Assembly: GCF_016650815.1 (NCBI RefSeq)
Contig: NZ_JAEKEZ010000014.1
Coordinates: 388,288-452,287, forward strand
Source: Pseudomonas sp. TH31
GTDB lineage: Bacteria; Pseudomonadota; Gammaproteobacteria; Pseudomonadales; Pseudomonadaceae
Reading direction: 5' to 3'
Length of the DNA: 64,000 bases
The notes below the pieces were generated by a model that saw nothing but the letters and a program-made list of their open reading frames with translations, was not told the DNA's origin and searched no databases. The translations under genes and the position numbers were made by a program. How positions within the stretch are numbered: position 1 is the first letter of the stretch; every line of letters begins with the position of its first letter. This document shows positions 10,801 through 19,720 of the stretch, in pieces.

Positions 10801-13100
10801 GCTGCTCACCGCGCCCAACGTGCCGTTGGCGATGGTCAGGTCGGCATTGGTGAACCCGGTGACCGCTTCGCTGAAGGTGATGGTCACCAACGAGGTTTCG
10901 CCAACGATCAGCGAATTGTCCGCGACCACGATGGTCGCGGTGGGCCGCACGGTGTCGACAATGTAATTGTTGGAATCGCTGGTGCCGACGCCCACGACAC
11001 TGCCGGTGACGCTTTGCACCCCGGTGTTGTCCAGGGTGATGACGTTGGTAGTGTCGGTGATCGACGCGTTCGGCGTGAAGGTCGCGGTCCAGGTCACTCC
11101 GCCATCGCCGCTGCTTACCGCGCTCAGGGTGCCGTTTGGAATCGTCAGGTCGGCGTTGGTGAAACCAGTCACGGCAGTGCTGAAGGTGATGGTCACCAGC
11201 GAGGTTGCGCCGATGCTTAACGTCGGGGCGGCCACCACGATGGTCGCGGTGGGCGGCTCGATGTAATTGTTGACGAGAGTGCCGTCGTTGCGCAGGTTGG
11301 TCGCCGCTGTCGGGCTGCTGCCGCTGGCGCCGCCCCCGACGCACCGCCGCCGGTGCCACTGCCACCGACGTTGCCGCTCAGGGCCGCGAAGTTCGCTGCG
11401 GTCATGATCAGCGTGCCTTTGTTCCAGATCCCGCCGATGCCCTGGCCTGCGGTACCGCCAGGATCAGCACTGCCGCCGTCACCCGCCAGCCCGCCGCCGC
11501 CACCACCGCCGCCACCGGCCGCAATGTTGCCGGTGATGTGTGAGGTACCGATCACGGTCAAGGTGCCGGCGTTGTAGACGCCGCCCGCTGCCGAGCCGCC
11601 GATGCCGCCGACCTTGTCCCAACCGGAGCCGCCACCGCCGCCACCGACGGTGATGGTGCCATTGGTGGCCGAACCGCCATGACCACCGACGCTGTAGCCC
11701 GAGGTGCCGGAAGTGCCGCCGGCACCACCGGTGCCGTTGAGGGCGCCGCCACGGCCACCGAGATGGACCGAGTCATAACTGCCGCCGATGCCGCCCACGC
11801 CGGAACCGCCTGCGGTCCCGAAATACGTTGGCCGGCCCTGTGCCGTCGTGTTGCCGCCGCTGCCGCCGCCCGAGCCGCCAACCCCGCCGCCGCCGCCACC
11901 GCTACCGCCGCCATAAATCGGCGTCACGCCACCGCCGCCGCCACCACCGGACGCCGCGTTGGCGGTCACTGTGACGTTTTTCAGGGTCAGGTTACCGGCA
12001 TTCAAAATCCCGCCGCCCAAGGCATCACTGGCGGTGAAACCACTATTAGCGCCATTGCCGGCGGCCAGGCCTTTGGTGATGGTCAGGCCATCCAGCAGCA
12101 CCGTGCTGCCGGAGGCGACTTCAATGACACGGGTTTTGTATTGGCCGCTAAGGGTCACGTCCGCCACGCCGTCATTGTTCAAATCACCATCAATGGTGAT
12201 GTTCTTGTTGACCAGCAATTCGGTGTTCAGGTTAACGGTCATGCTGGCGCTGAAGGTAACAATGTCGCCGTTCTGCGCCAGCGCCAGTTCGGCCCGCAGG
12301 GAGTTGGTGCCGCTGTCGAGGTTGTTGGTCGCGGTCCAGGTGGCCAGGCCCCATTGGTACGCACTCATGGACTGGGTCGAGAGTACGTTGACGCTGTCGA
12401 TGGTGCCGGTGGCGATTTCCAGGTTCCAGTCGCCGCCCACGCCGGTGCGGTTGCTGGAGGCGGCAACATCGCGGCCGGTCAGGTTGGCTATCGAGTCGAC
12501 AAAACTCAAGCCCCGATCACCCTCGGCGGTGTAGCAGGCGTAGATCAGGATGTCGCCGCCGACGTTCATGTCCTTGCCGATTTGCGCCAGCACCGCGCTG
12601 CGCGCGCCGACGTTATCGGCTGACAGGTAGGTGCTGCCCAACCACAGATCCCCGGCGTTGCCGTGGCCAATGATTTCCACCGTGCTGACACCCTGGTGGC
12701 TACCGAGGTAGTCAGCGATTTGCTGCAAGCCGTCCTTGCTGCCATCGAGTTGCACCACCTGGGTGCCGGGCGCGACGCCTTTGAGCAGGCTGTCTGCGTC
12801 TTTGACCCGCGAGTCGACGAACACCACGCTCTGCCCAGGTACCGCGACCGGTGTCGCGGCGGCTGGCGTGGCATCGGCCTGACCGTGAGTGTCCTTGCTG
12901 GCCACCGGGTGATCGGCGTTCGGTACCTTGGCGGCATCGGCAGTCGGATGGCTTTCAGGCTGGGCGGCATCGGCTACCGTGGCCGCCACCGCGCCGTCGA
13001 ACAGCATGCGCGGCTCCAGGGACATGATCATGGGCGCGGCCAGTGCCCTTGCGCCTTCGGTAATCCGCGACTTGCCTTTGCTCAACCACATGCTGCTCAC
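4861..13100 (-). CDS. Giant LEPR-motif surface protein with DUF4347 and 19 Ig-like repeats (single-base frameshift)
   Basis: About 2,746 aa once one base is restored in the C5 run at 11333-11337 (coding strand ...GGTGCGTCGGGG...); before the break the frame starts at 13100, after it runs to 4861. Order: a short N-terminus with SLEPRMLFDGA (LEPR motif of large exported proteins); a DUF4347 domain (FVDSRVKDADSLL through LIYACYTAEGDRG); a beta-helix-like and very Gly-rich stretch; 19 Ig-like repeats of about 102 aa (Big_12 type, motif ETSLVTITFSEAVTGFTNADL); and a unique tail of about 200 aa ending IREMQA. I see no LapG-type TAAG site and no RTX nonapeptides. Probably a secreted or surface adhesin; the binding partner is unknown. 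Confidence 0.85.
5440..11262. repeat. 19 tandem 306-bp repeats encoding Ig-like domains
   Basis: Each unit begins with RPTATIVVAD-like residues and contains SSDGGITWTATFTP and a Thr/Asn-rich link. The period is 306 bp, with one unit three bases longer near 9170. Units at about 6990-7600 and 7908-8518 are nearly identical at an offset of 918 bp (three units), so a three-repeat block was duplicated recently. The constant period leaves long open frames on the opposite strand, which are artefacts. Confidence 0.9.
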
Positions 13101-13142
13101 CCGAACTCGAACTTTCTTGAGGCATCAATGAAAACGCCGCGA

Positions 13143-13988
13143 TCAACTGATCGCGGCGTCGGCTTTCATACGAATGACATTGGCGGCGCTGGCTGAGCCA
13201 TCGAGCCAAAAGGACAACTCTGCGTATTGCTTGAACAAATCCGGCGGCAGGATGGTGCGCCTGGTTTGCAGTTCAACCTTGGGTTTGACCTTGTGCAGGC
13301 CCGCGATCCCGAGGCCTTGATCGAATGCCGGCGCGTCATACGCCAGGTTGTTGAAATCGTGCTCGAACCACGGCTCTTCGATGAAGTCGTAAACCAGCCG
13401 CAGCACCCGCTCCGGGGCCTGGGTCAGCAGGTCGTAATCGACGATCAGCAACGACTCGGCCTGTTCGCCGTAATACGCTTCCTTGAGCGCCGCCCAGGCA
13501 AAACCCACCAGGCGATTGCGCTGGGCCAGGGTTTCGCAACGGCTGTAAACGGTATTGCGCTCAGCCCCGTCGACAAACAACTTGGTGTTTTCATAAGGAT
13601 TGGCGCGGTACAGGCGTTCAAGGCTGTCCATCACCCAGGCGACGTTGCGCACACAGGCAATCACCCTGGCTTTGGGGAACAAGTCGTTGATGGCCGGCAG
13701 ACGCGAGCTCCACAGCCGGTTGGTGTCGAACACCACCGGTTTGTCGGCCTTGTCGGCGTAAAAAGAGTCGAACAACCCGTGAAGCAGGCGGCGGCGCAGG
13801 CCAGTATCGATCACCGCACCAAACTCGCTGCCGGCGCTGCATTGATCAAGGACGCTGCTGAAGAGAGAGCCGACCGGGCTGGTCATGCCAGCGTGAAAAC
13901 GCGGATTCTGCAAAAGAATGGCAGAAAGCAGGGTCGAGCCTGAACGTGGCAAGCCGGAGATAAAGTGGAACTGTTGCAATCCCTTCAC
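13143..13988 (-). CDS. Sulfotransferase family protein (first gene of the adhesin operon)
   Basis: 281 aa. FISGLPRSGSTLLSAILL at residues 8-25 is the classical PAPS-binding P-loop; CVRNVAWVMDSLERLYRAN supplies the Arg and Ser of the 3'-phosphate site. It is only distantly similar to the sulfotransferase at the other end of the operon, so the two probably use different acceptors. The stop lies 42 bp before the start of the giant Ig-repeat gene on the same strand, implying co-expression. No signal peptide, so action before export is expected. The substrate is unknown: Tyr, Ser or Thr side chains, or glycans, of the adjacent surface protein are candidates by context only. Confidence 0.82.
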   Translation of the reverse strand: MKGLQQFHFISGLPRSGSTLLSAILLQNPRFHAGMTSPVGSLFSSVLDQCSAGSEFGAVIDTGLRRRLLHGLFDSFYADKADKPVVFDTNRLWSSRLPAINDLFPKARVIACVRNVAWVMDSLERLYRANPYENTKLFVDGAERNTVYSRCETLAQRNRLVGFAWAALKEAYYGEQAESLLIVDYDLLTQAPERVLRLVYDFIEEPWFEHDFNNLAYDAPAFDQGLGIAGLHKVKPKVELQTRRTILPPDLFKQYAELSFWLDGSASAANVIRMKADAAIS

Positions 13989-14288
13989 CGTAGTCGTAAG
14001 TCCATTTGTAGGACAAAGCGTAGTCTATGGATGGGGTTTCCACTAATGGGCTTTTGATATCAAATTGGAGCTTGGTCGATACAAAAACGCGCTGAACGTC
14101 ACCGTATTTCAGGTGAAGCGTATAAGCGGCGTAGTGGGGGCCGACCAGCGGTCCGGGCGTTAGAGCCGTCGAGCCACCAAGACCGGAATATCAGATGGCG
14201 TCCCCCCAAACTTACAGGCAAATTCCGAGAGTTGCGTTGGACATAGACCGACAGGCCGAGGCCGCCAATGGGCGCCTTGGCTATGCCC
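13989..14288. other. Intergenic region upstream of the sulfotransferase-adhesin operon
   Basis: 300 bp between the GT39-like gene and the first sulfotransferase, both on the minus strand. It should hold the operon promoter. The part nearest the gene is more AT-rich (TTTTGATATCAAATTGGAG around 14052-14070, with GATATC). I see no repeat family member, no RNA gene and no convincing conserved ORF. Confidence 0.35.
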
Positions 14289-15863
14289 TCACTGCCGCAC
14301 AAACAACCTCGCCCTGACCCCGCCCGCCTTCTTCTCGCTGACGCTGTGCCAGTCTGCCGGCAATGATGTCGCAAACTCGTCGGGCATGTCCGCCAAGCCA
14401 ATCAGCCAGACGCGTGTGCCGCTGTTGAGCAGATCGCCAAGGCTGTCCACATAGGCATCGCTGGTCACCAACGTACCAAAACCATAGGCATTCGGGCGGC
14501 TCGACGCGCCGTTGGCCAGGGGCGGTGTGTACAACAGCGGCTTGACCCCGGTGCGGTTGTAATAGACGTAAACGAGGTACCAGAGCATATCCCCCGTCAC
14601 AATCTGGTCGCCGGGGACGAAATGCTGATTGACGTAGTCGACCACCACACTGACCTGATCCTTGGGATCGACCGTGGCGTTGTTGTTCACCCCCACCAGT
14701 TCGACTCCGATGAACAGCACCAGAATGGCCAGGGCCAGCACCCGAAAACCGCTGTACAGCCGATCAACCGCCAGCGCTACCAGCATCGGCAAGCCCAGCG
14801 CATAGGCGGTCAAATAACGTTCAATGAACACCGGCGAGATGAACGACACCGCGAATACCAGCAGGATCGGCAGCACGCCGAAAAGCGCCAGCAGGATACT
14901 GCCGCGAAATACGCTGCGATCGCGCGCCAGCGCCACGCCAATCACCGCCAGCAACGCCACCGGCAAAGTGATGAATAGCCAGCGCGGCAACGTTGCGCCG
15001 TCGTCCTGGGTCAGCAGCGACCAGATCATCGACGGCAACGAACTCAACGTGACCGGGTCTTCCCAGCCGACATCGCCGTTGGCCTTGAGCGCATCCATGT
15101 GCTGCACCAGATCAGTCAGGTTGGGCACCCAAGGCAGGTACAACAGCACAATCGCCAAGTTCGCCAACCACCAGGCTGGACGCTGGATATGCCGCAGGCG
15201 ATAACCCGGCTGCACACGCACCACAGCCAGCCACAGCCAGTGACTGATCACGCACAGCGCAGTGAAATAGTGGGTATAGAACGCCGCTGCCATCAGCAGC
15301 GAATACACCACCAGATAGCCGTTACGCCGGGGTTGCCGGACCCAGTACACCAGCGCAATCGTGGCGCCAATCAGTAAAAGGCCGAGCCAGGAGTACATGC
15401 GCACTTCCTGGCTGTAACGCACCGCGGTGGGCAACAGCGCCAGCAGGATCCCGGCCAGCAACGCGGCGCGCCGGGTGGCGAGCAGATCCACCAGCCACAC
15501 GCCCAGCCCGACCGTGATGATCCCCGGCAATGCACTCAGGGCGCGGATTGAAAAAATGCCGTCGCCGAACCAGACGATCCAGCCATGCAACAGCATGAAG
15601 TACAGCGGTGGGTGTACATCGTGGGCGGCATGCGCCCAGATTTCGCTCAACGAATGCTGGCTCAGTAACAGGCTGGAGCCTTCGTCTCCCCAGATCGCGG
15701 CGGCCGTCAGGTCGTAGAAACGCACCAGTGCCGCCAATACCATGATCGGCAGCAACCAATGTTCTCTGGCCCAACGAACCCATCGTTGCGCGCCCATCCA
15801 GGCGCCTGGCGCTGCGTGGGGATCTTGCGTGTCGCCAACCGGCGTTTCTCTACGCGCCTCCAT
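14289..15863 (-). CDS. GT39-like membrane glycosyltransferase (ArnT/PMT superfamily)
   Basis: About 524 aa from the Met at 15863, preceded by AGAGGAAG; a further in-frame start 60 bp upstream lacks a good ribosome site. Residues about 40-60 include AAIWGDEGSSLL, the Asp-Glu of the first periplasmic loop of GT-C enzymes, and the following HDVHPPLYFMLLHGW loop is also typical. Ten or more hydrophobic segments follow, then a soluble C-terminal domain (about 120 aa). The family transfers sugars from polyprenyl-phosphate donors to lipid or protein acceptors on the periplasmic side. Same strand as the adhesin operon but 300 bp away, so a link to adhesin glycosylation is only a guess. Confidence 0.75.
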   Translation of the reverse strand: MEARRETPVGDTQDPHAAPGAWMGAQRWVRWAREHWLLPIMVLAALVRFYDLTAAAIWGDEGSSLLLSQHSLSEIWAHAAHDVHPPLYFMLLHGWIVWFGDGIFSIRALSALPGIITVGLGVWLVDLLATRRAALLAGILLALLPTAVRYSQEVRMYSWLGLLLIGATIALVYWVRQPRRNGYLVVYSLLMAAAFYTHYFTALCVISHWLWLAVVRVQPGYRLRHIQRPAWWLANLAIVLLYLPWVPNLTDLVQHMDALKANGDVGWEDPVTLSSLPSMIWSLLTQDDGATLPRWLFITLPVALLAVIGVALARDRSVFRGSILLALFGVLPILLVFAVSFISPVFIERYLTAYALGLPMLVALAVDRLYSGFRVLALAILVLFIGVELVGVNNNATVDPKDQVSVVVDYVNQHFVPGDQIVTGDMLWYLVYVYYNRTGVKPLLYTPPLANGASSRPNAYGFGTLVTSDAYVDSLGDLLNSGTRVWLIGLADMPDEFATSLPADWHSVSEKKAGGVRARLFVRQ

Positions 15864-16076
15864 TGCTTCCTCTTGCGGTGCCGGAAAAACCACGACGGTG
15901 TGGCCCCTGAAACATGCCGTCACTTTAGGCCAGCCACAGGGTAGCCGTCGATGCTGGCTTTGTTCATTACGACACCCGGCAGCGCAGCCGATCCGGGGCT
16001 ACGCTCTGGCTTGGCGTGACTTGGCCACGCATAGACGCGGGGCCCGCCAGACCACTTACCTGAAGGATGAGGATAT

Positions 16077-16664
16077 ATGGACGTATTTATGGGTACCGTC
16101 ATGACGTTTGGCTTTAACTATGCGCCCAACGGTTGGGCCTTGTGTAACGGTCAGATCATGAACATCCAGCAGTATCAAGCCTTGTTTGCGCTACTGGGGA
16201 CCGTCTATGGCGGTAACGGCAGCCAGACGTTCGGGCTGCCCAACCTGCAAAGTCGCCTGCCGATCTGCCAGGGCACCGGCCCGGGCCTGACCACACGCGT
16301 CATGGGTGAAAACTCCGGGACCGAGAACATCACCGCCACCCTCGGCAACCTGCCCAACCACACCCACACCCTGACCGGGATCACGGCGACCACCACTGTG
16401 CAACTGGCCAACCCGGCGAGCAACCCGGCCAGCGTGCCTACCACGACCAATGCCTACCTCGGCGCCTCGGGTGGCGGGCCAGGCCTGGCGACCATCTACT
16501 CCGATGCCCAGGGTGCCTCGCCCGTTGCGCTCAAAGGCGCGGCCACCACGGTGTCCGGCTCCGTTTCGCCCACCGGCACCGGCCTGCCGATGGCCAGCAT
16601 GAACCCGTTCCTGGTGCTGAACTTCAGCATCGCGCTGCAAGGCATGTTCCCTTCGCGCAACTGA
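16077..16664 (+). CDS. Phage tail-collar-domain protein (microcystin-dependent protein family)
   Basis: 195 aa, start ATG 16077 after AAGGATGAGG. The N-terminus MDVFMGTVMTFGFNYAPNGWALCNGQ and the block YGGNGSQTFGLPNLQSRLPI are hallmarks of the tail-collar (MdpB-like) family; the end MNPFLVLNFSIALQGMFPSRN is also conserved. These proteins resemble phage short-tail-fibre tips but occur outside prophages, often in sets of three. Only one copy is present and no phage genes surround it. The pair with the DUF6916-like gene 54 bp downstream looks like a small operon. Function is unknown; an exported or cell-surface role is suspected for the family. Confidence 0.85.
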   Translation: MDVFMGTVMTFGFNYAPNGWALCNGQIMNIQQYQALFALLGTVYGGNGSQTFGLPNLQSRLPICQGTGPGLTTRVMGENSGTENITATLGNLPNHTHTLTGITATTTVQLANPASNPASVPTTTNAYLGASGGGPGLATIYSDAQGASPVALKGAATTVSGSVSPTGTGLPMASMNPFLVLNFSIALQGMFPSRN

Positions 16665-16670
16665 AACGCC

Positions 16671-16694
16671 GCCGGGGGACTCATCTCCCCCGGC
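16671..16694. other. Stem-loop between the tail-collar gene and its neighbour
   Basis: GCCGGGGGA and TCCCCCGGC form a perfect 9-bp GC-rich stem with a 6-base loop, seven bases after the tail-collar stop. No T-tract follows, so it is more likely an mRNA-stabilising or attenuating structure than a full terminator. Confidence 0.5.
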
Positions 16695-16718
16695 CACTCA
16701 CCTTGCTGGAGTGACACC

Positions 16719-17030
16719 ATGCTGGAACAGGTTCAAGACCAACACTTCCAACTGCTGCTGGGCCAGACCACCACTTTGCGCTTGCCCGATGGCAGTGAAC
16801 TGCCGATCCATATCGACAGCCTTGAGCAAAAACCTCGCTCACAGTTGCCCAACAGCAAACGCGTGCCGTTTGGTGTCGGGTTCAACAGCCTCGAACCTAC
16901 GGAGTTTGTGGACGGGTTATGTGCACTGGAACTGCCGGGACTGGGTGCGGTGCAGAATATTTTTGTGTCCCGCGTACCGGCAATGGGACGGGATCCGGCG
17001 GTGGCGTATTTCCATATTGCATTCAACTGA
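16719..17030 (+). CDS. Small DUF6916-like protein
   Basis: 103 aa, MLEQVQDQHFQLLLGQTTTL at the start and RDPAVAYFHIAFN at the end. The sequence resembles the small DUF6916 proteins that accompany tail-collar (microcystin-dependent) genes; the block VSRVPAMGRDPAVAYFHIAFN is what I rely on. It has no signal peptide, membrane segment or Cys-based motif. A ribosome site (TGGAG) lies just upstream. The gene follows the tail-collar gene on the same strand, and the two are likely co-expressed; its job may be as partner or chaperone, which is inference. Confidence 0.6.
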   Translation: MLEQVQDQHFQLLLGQTTTLRLPDGSELPIHIDSLEQKPRSQLPNSKRVPFGVGFNSLEPTEFVDGLCALELPGLGAVQNIFVSRVPAMGRDPAVAYFHIAFN

Positions 17031-17038
17031 ATGAACGC

Positions 17039-17115
17039 AAAAGATCGCAACCTTCGGCAGCTCCTACAGGAGAAATACAATCACCTGTGGGAGCTGCCGA
17101 AGGCTGCGATCTTTT
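17039..17115. repeat. Palindromic intergenic repeat, AAAGATCGCAGCC family (copy 2)
   Basis: Arms AAAAGATCGCAACCTTCGGC and GCCGAAGGCTGCGATCTTTT around a short centre. It lies between two convergent genes, 8 bp after the DUF6916-like stop and 3 bp before the GNAT stop, so it is placed to terminate both. Confidence 0.85.
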
Positions 17116-17118
17116 GAT

Positions 17119-17613
17119 CTATGCGGGATACCAGACCAACCGCTCCGCCGCCGGATTGCGCTCCTCGACCTCAAACCCCAGCGCCAGATAATGGCGACGC
17201 GCATGGGGATTGCTGGCCCAGACCACCGTTGCCACCGGGCAGCGGATTTGCTGTGCGGCTTTTTGCACCCCTTGCAGCACCGTGCGGCCATACCCCTGGC
17301 CGCGAGCCTGAGGAATAAACGCCAGGTACAACACGCGAATTTCATTGGGGCCGAAATCCGTGGTCAGTGCGCCGATGGGTGTGTCGAGTTTTTCCACCAC
17401 GTAATGCATCGCGTTGGGATATTCATCCTCGATCCCTTGCTCCTGCACCCGAAACTGCTGCGTCACCAACGCGTCCACCCGTTCGGGCTCGCCGTCGATC
17501 CATTGCAGATCGGGCCGGGCCGCCTGATACAGGCGTTGCAGAAAAGGCCCATCACTGGCCCGCGAAGGCCGCACCACCAAACCGTCCGCCGCCACTGCAC
17601 CGTTGTTCGCCAT
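17119..17613 (-). CDS. GNAT-family N-acetyltransferase
   Basis: 164 aa. FIPQARGQGYGRTVLQGV is the acetyl-CoA-binding motif A (Q/R-x-x-G-x-G/A) at about residues 112-129, and YLALGFEVEERNP is the usual C-terminal strand-turn of GNAT enzymes. The start is preceded by AAGGGAG and lies 11 bp after the stop of the M50/HlyD gene, so it is the last gene of that four-gene operon. The acceptor is unknown: GNAT enzymes acetylate amines of proteins, small molecules or antibiotics. Its place behind an export operon could mean that it modifies the exported product. Confidence 0.82.
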   Translation of the reverse strand: MANNGAVAADGLVVRPSRASDGPFLQRLYQAARPDLQWIDGEPERVDALVTQQFRVQEQGIEDEYPNAMHYVVEKLDTPIGALTTDFGPNEIRVLYLAFIPQARGQGYGRTVLQGVQKAAQQIRCPVATVVWASNPHARRHYLALGFEVEERNPAAERLVWYPA

Positions 17614-17624
17614 GCTGCTCTCCC

Positions 17625-19720
17625 TTAGAAACCGCTTTCCCTCACACCCAGTGCCGCCAGGCGCCGCCAGGCCGTTCCCAGCAACGATTCACCGCTGCCC
17701 TGCAACACCACGATGCCGCGCAGGGGTTGTATCGGCGTCGGCGCGTTGTCGAGCAGGCTAAGCCGTGCTCCGTATTGCGCTTGCACCGGCTCGGCCCGTT
17801 GCAACTGATCACGGCGTATGGCAATCGGCCCGTGATGGTCAGACGTCAGCGCTTCCTGATCAACATAAGAGATGCCATTGGCGTCGATGTCCGTCAGTTG
17901 CACGGCGACCGCCGGGTGCATCGGGTCGTCGGCGATAAAGCGCCCGTGCGCGCCCGGCGTCACACGCCAGAGGTCCGCCTCGGCCAGATAACCGCGCAAC
18001 CGCGCCCCGTCTTCGACCACCCGCGCCAACGGCTCTTTGGTGGCCAGCCAACGACCGGGCACCAGTTGCGGCAGTAAATCGCGCACCGTGCCGGCGTGGG
18101 GCGCGCGCAGCAACAGGCGCTCGCGCTGAGCGGCCAGCCCGCGGTATTCGGCCACCGCTTCGGCCAGGCGCTGTTCGACAATATTGGCGTCCGCTGCCGT
18201 TTCGCTGCGACCGGCCTGACGGCGCATCTGCAACTGCTGGATCTGGATTTCCTGGCGGACGATAGCCTGGCGCGAGTCCAGATCCGGCGATTCCAGCTCG
18301 ACCAGCACATCACCCTCGGCAACCACCTGACCATCATGCACATTCACGCTCTTGACCCGCGACGCCACTGGCGCATGCAAGGCACTGGCGCGTCCGGCCT
18401 CCAGCATCGTCGGCAACTCAACCGCACTGCGCCATGGCAACACCAGCACCAGCAGGACGCCGAGCAACGCCAGGCCGCTGAGCAACACCCGCGGCCCGTG
18501 GGCCTGTTCCCGCCGGGTCCACCACTGGCGCCACTCACTCATGATCGGCAGGAAAATGAACCACACCAATTCCACCAGCATCAGGAAAATCCCCAATACC
18601 TTGAAGAACAGGTGGTAGACCGCCAGCGCGATCCCGAAAAACAACACCGCACGCCACAACCATGAGCCATACCCCCACATCAACAAACGCCGCTGCATCT
18701 TCGGCGACCACGGCTCCGGCGCCGATTCGCCGTAGCCAAACAGAAACTCGCGCAGACGCCAGCGGCACAGGGCAAAGGCCCGGCCTTGAAGGTTGTCCAC
18801 TTCAAGAAAATCGCTGAGTAAAAAGTACCCATCGAAACGCATGAACGGGTTGAGGTTGATCACCAGCGTGGTGATCCACGTGGCACTGGCCAGCATGAAC
18901 GCCGCCGTACGTGCGGGGCCGTCCGGCAGCAGCGACCAGGCCAGCAACGCGATGCAGGCCAGCAGCAGTTCCGCCATTACGCCGCCAGCACCGATCAGCA
19001 GCCGGGCACGCCGATCGTTGACCCGCCAGGCGTCGCTGACATCGGTATAGAACATCGGCAGCATCACCATGAACGCTACGCCCATGCTCTGCACCCGGCA
19101 ACCGGCGCGTTTGGCCATGAACGCGTGGCCGAACTCATGACAAAGCTTGGCGAAAAACAGCGCCATGCCGAACGACAGTGCACCACCGAGGCTGAACAAA
19201 TGCGGGAACGTCGCGACGAAGCGTTGCCAGTCCCTTGACACCAGAAACACCCCCAGCCCCAGGGTGGCCGGTAATCCATAGCGCAACGCCCGCGGCCCAA
19301 AACGCTCCAGCCAAGGCCACGCTCGATTGAGAAACGCGTCGGGGCGCCACAGTGGAATACGGAAAAACAGGTATTGATGCAGCAGGATTTGCCACAGGCT
19401 GCGACGCTGAGCGGCGGCCTTCAGGCTGTAGCTGGCGCGTTGTTGCGGATCGAGTGCGGTGATCAAGTCGTGACTGCGCAAAAACCCAGCAATTGCTCAA
19501 GCTCGGCGCCGTCCAGCGGCAAACCTGGCTCACGGTTGGCGGCGCGCAACACCTGCTCGGGATCGCCGAGGGACCAATGTCGCAGCAAGCGCATCGCCGT
19601 CGCGCCGAGTTTGAAATAGCGCCCGCGCACCGGGTCGGCCAGGGTCCAGCGCGGCGAGCCATCGAGGGCTGGGGCGGCGGCCGACAATTGCAGGTCGGCC
19701 CGCAAGCTCGGCAAAGCCAT
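17625..19720 (-). CDS. M50 site-2-protease-like membrane protein fused to a HlyD adaptor domain (single-base frameshift)
   Basis: Starts at 19720 (MALPSLRADLQLSAAAP). The frame breaks at a T5 run (19480-19484, A5 on the plus strand); one extra T joins LLGF to LRSHDLITAL and gives 698 aa, the usual family size. AKLCHEFGHAFMAKRAG contains the zinc-binding HExxH (HEFGH), and LNPFMRFDGYFLLSDFLEV is the second M50 ligand motif (Asp). Several membrane segments follow, then a periplasmic biotinyl-lipoyl/HlyD region (SALHAPVASRVKSVNVHDGQVVAEGD). Such M50-HlyD fusions occur with HlyD-only partners and are annotated as putative exporters. The gene abuts the preceding HlyD gene. Confidence 0.8.

Noticed and set aside
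5762..11266. Series of about 101-codon plus-strand ORFs and a 1,029-codon ORF opposite the Ig-repeat protein
   Set aside because: They recur every 306 bp and are antisense shadows of the repeat array; their composition shows no folded-domain pattern.
16077..17030. Prophage remnant, because of the tail-collar gene
   Set aside because: No integrase, capsid, lysis or other tail gene nearby; the family is common outside phages.
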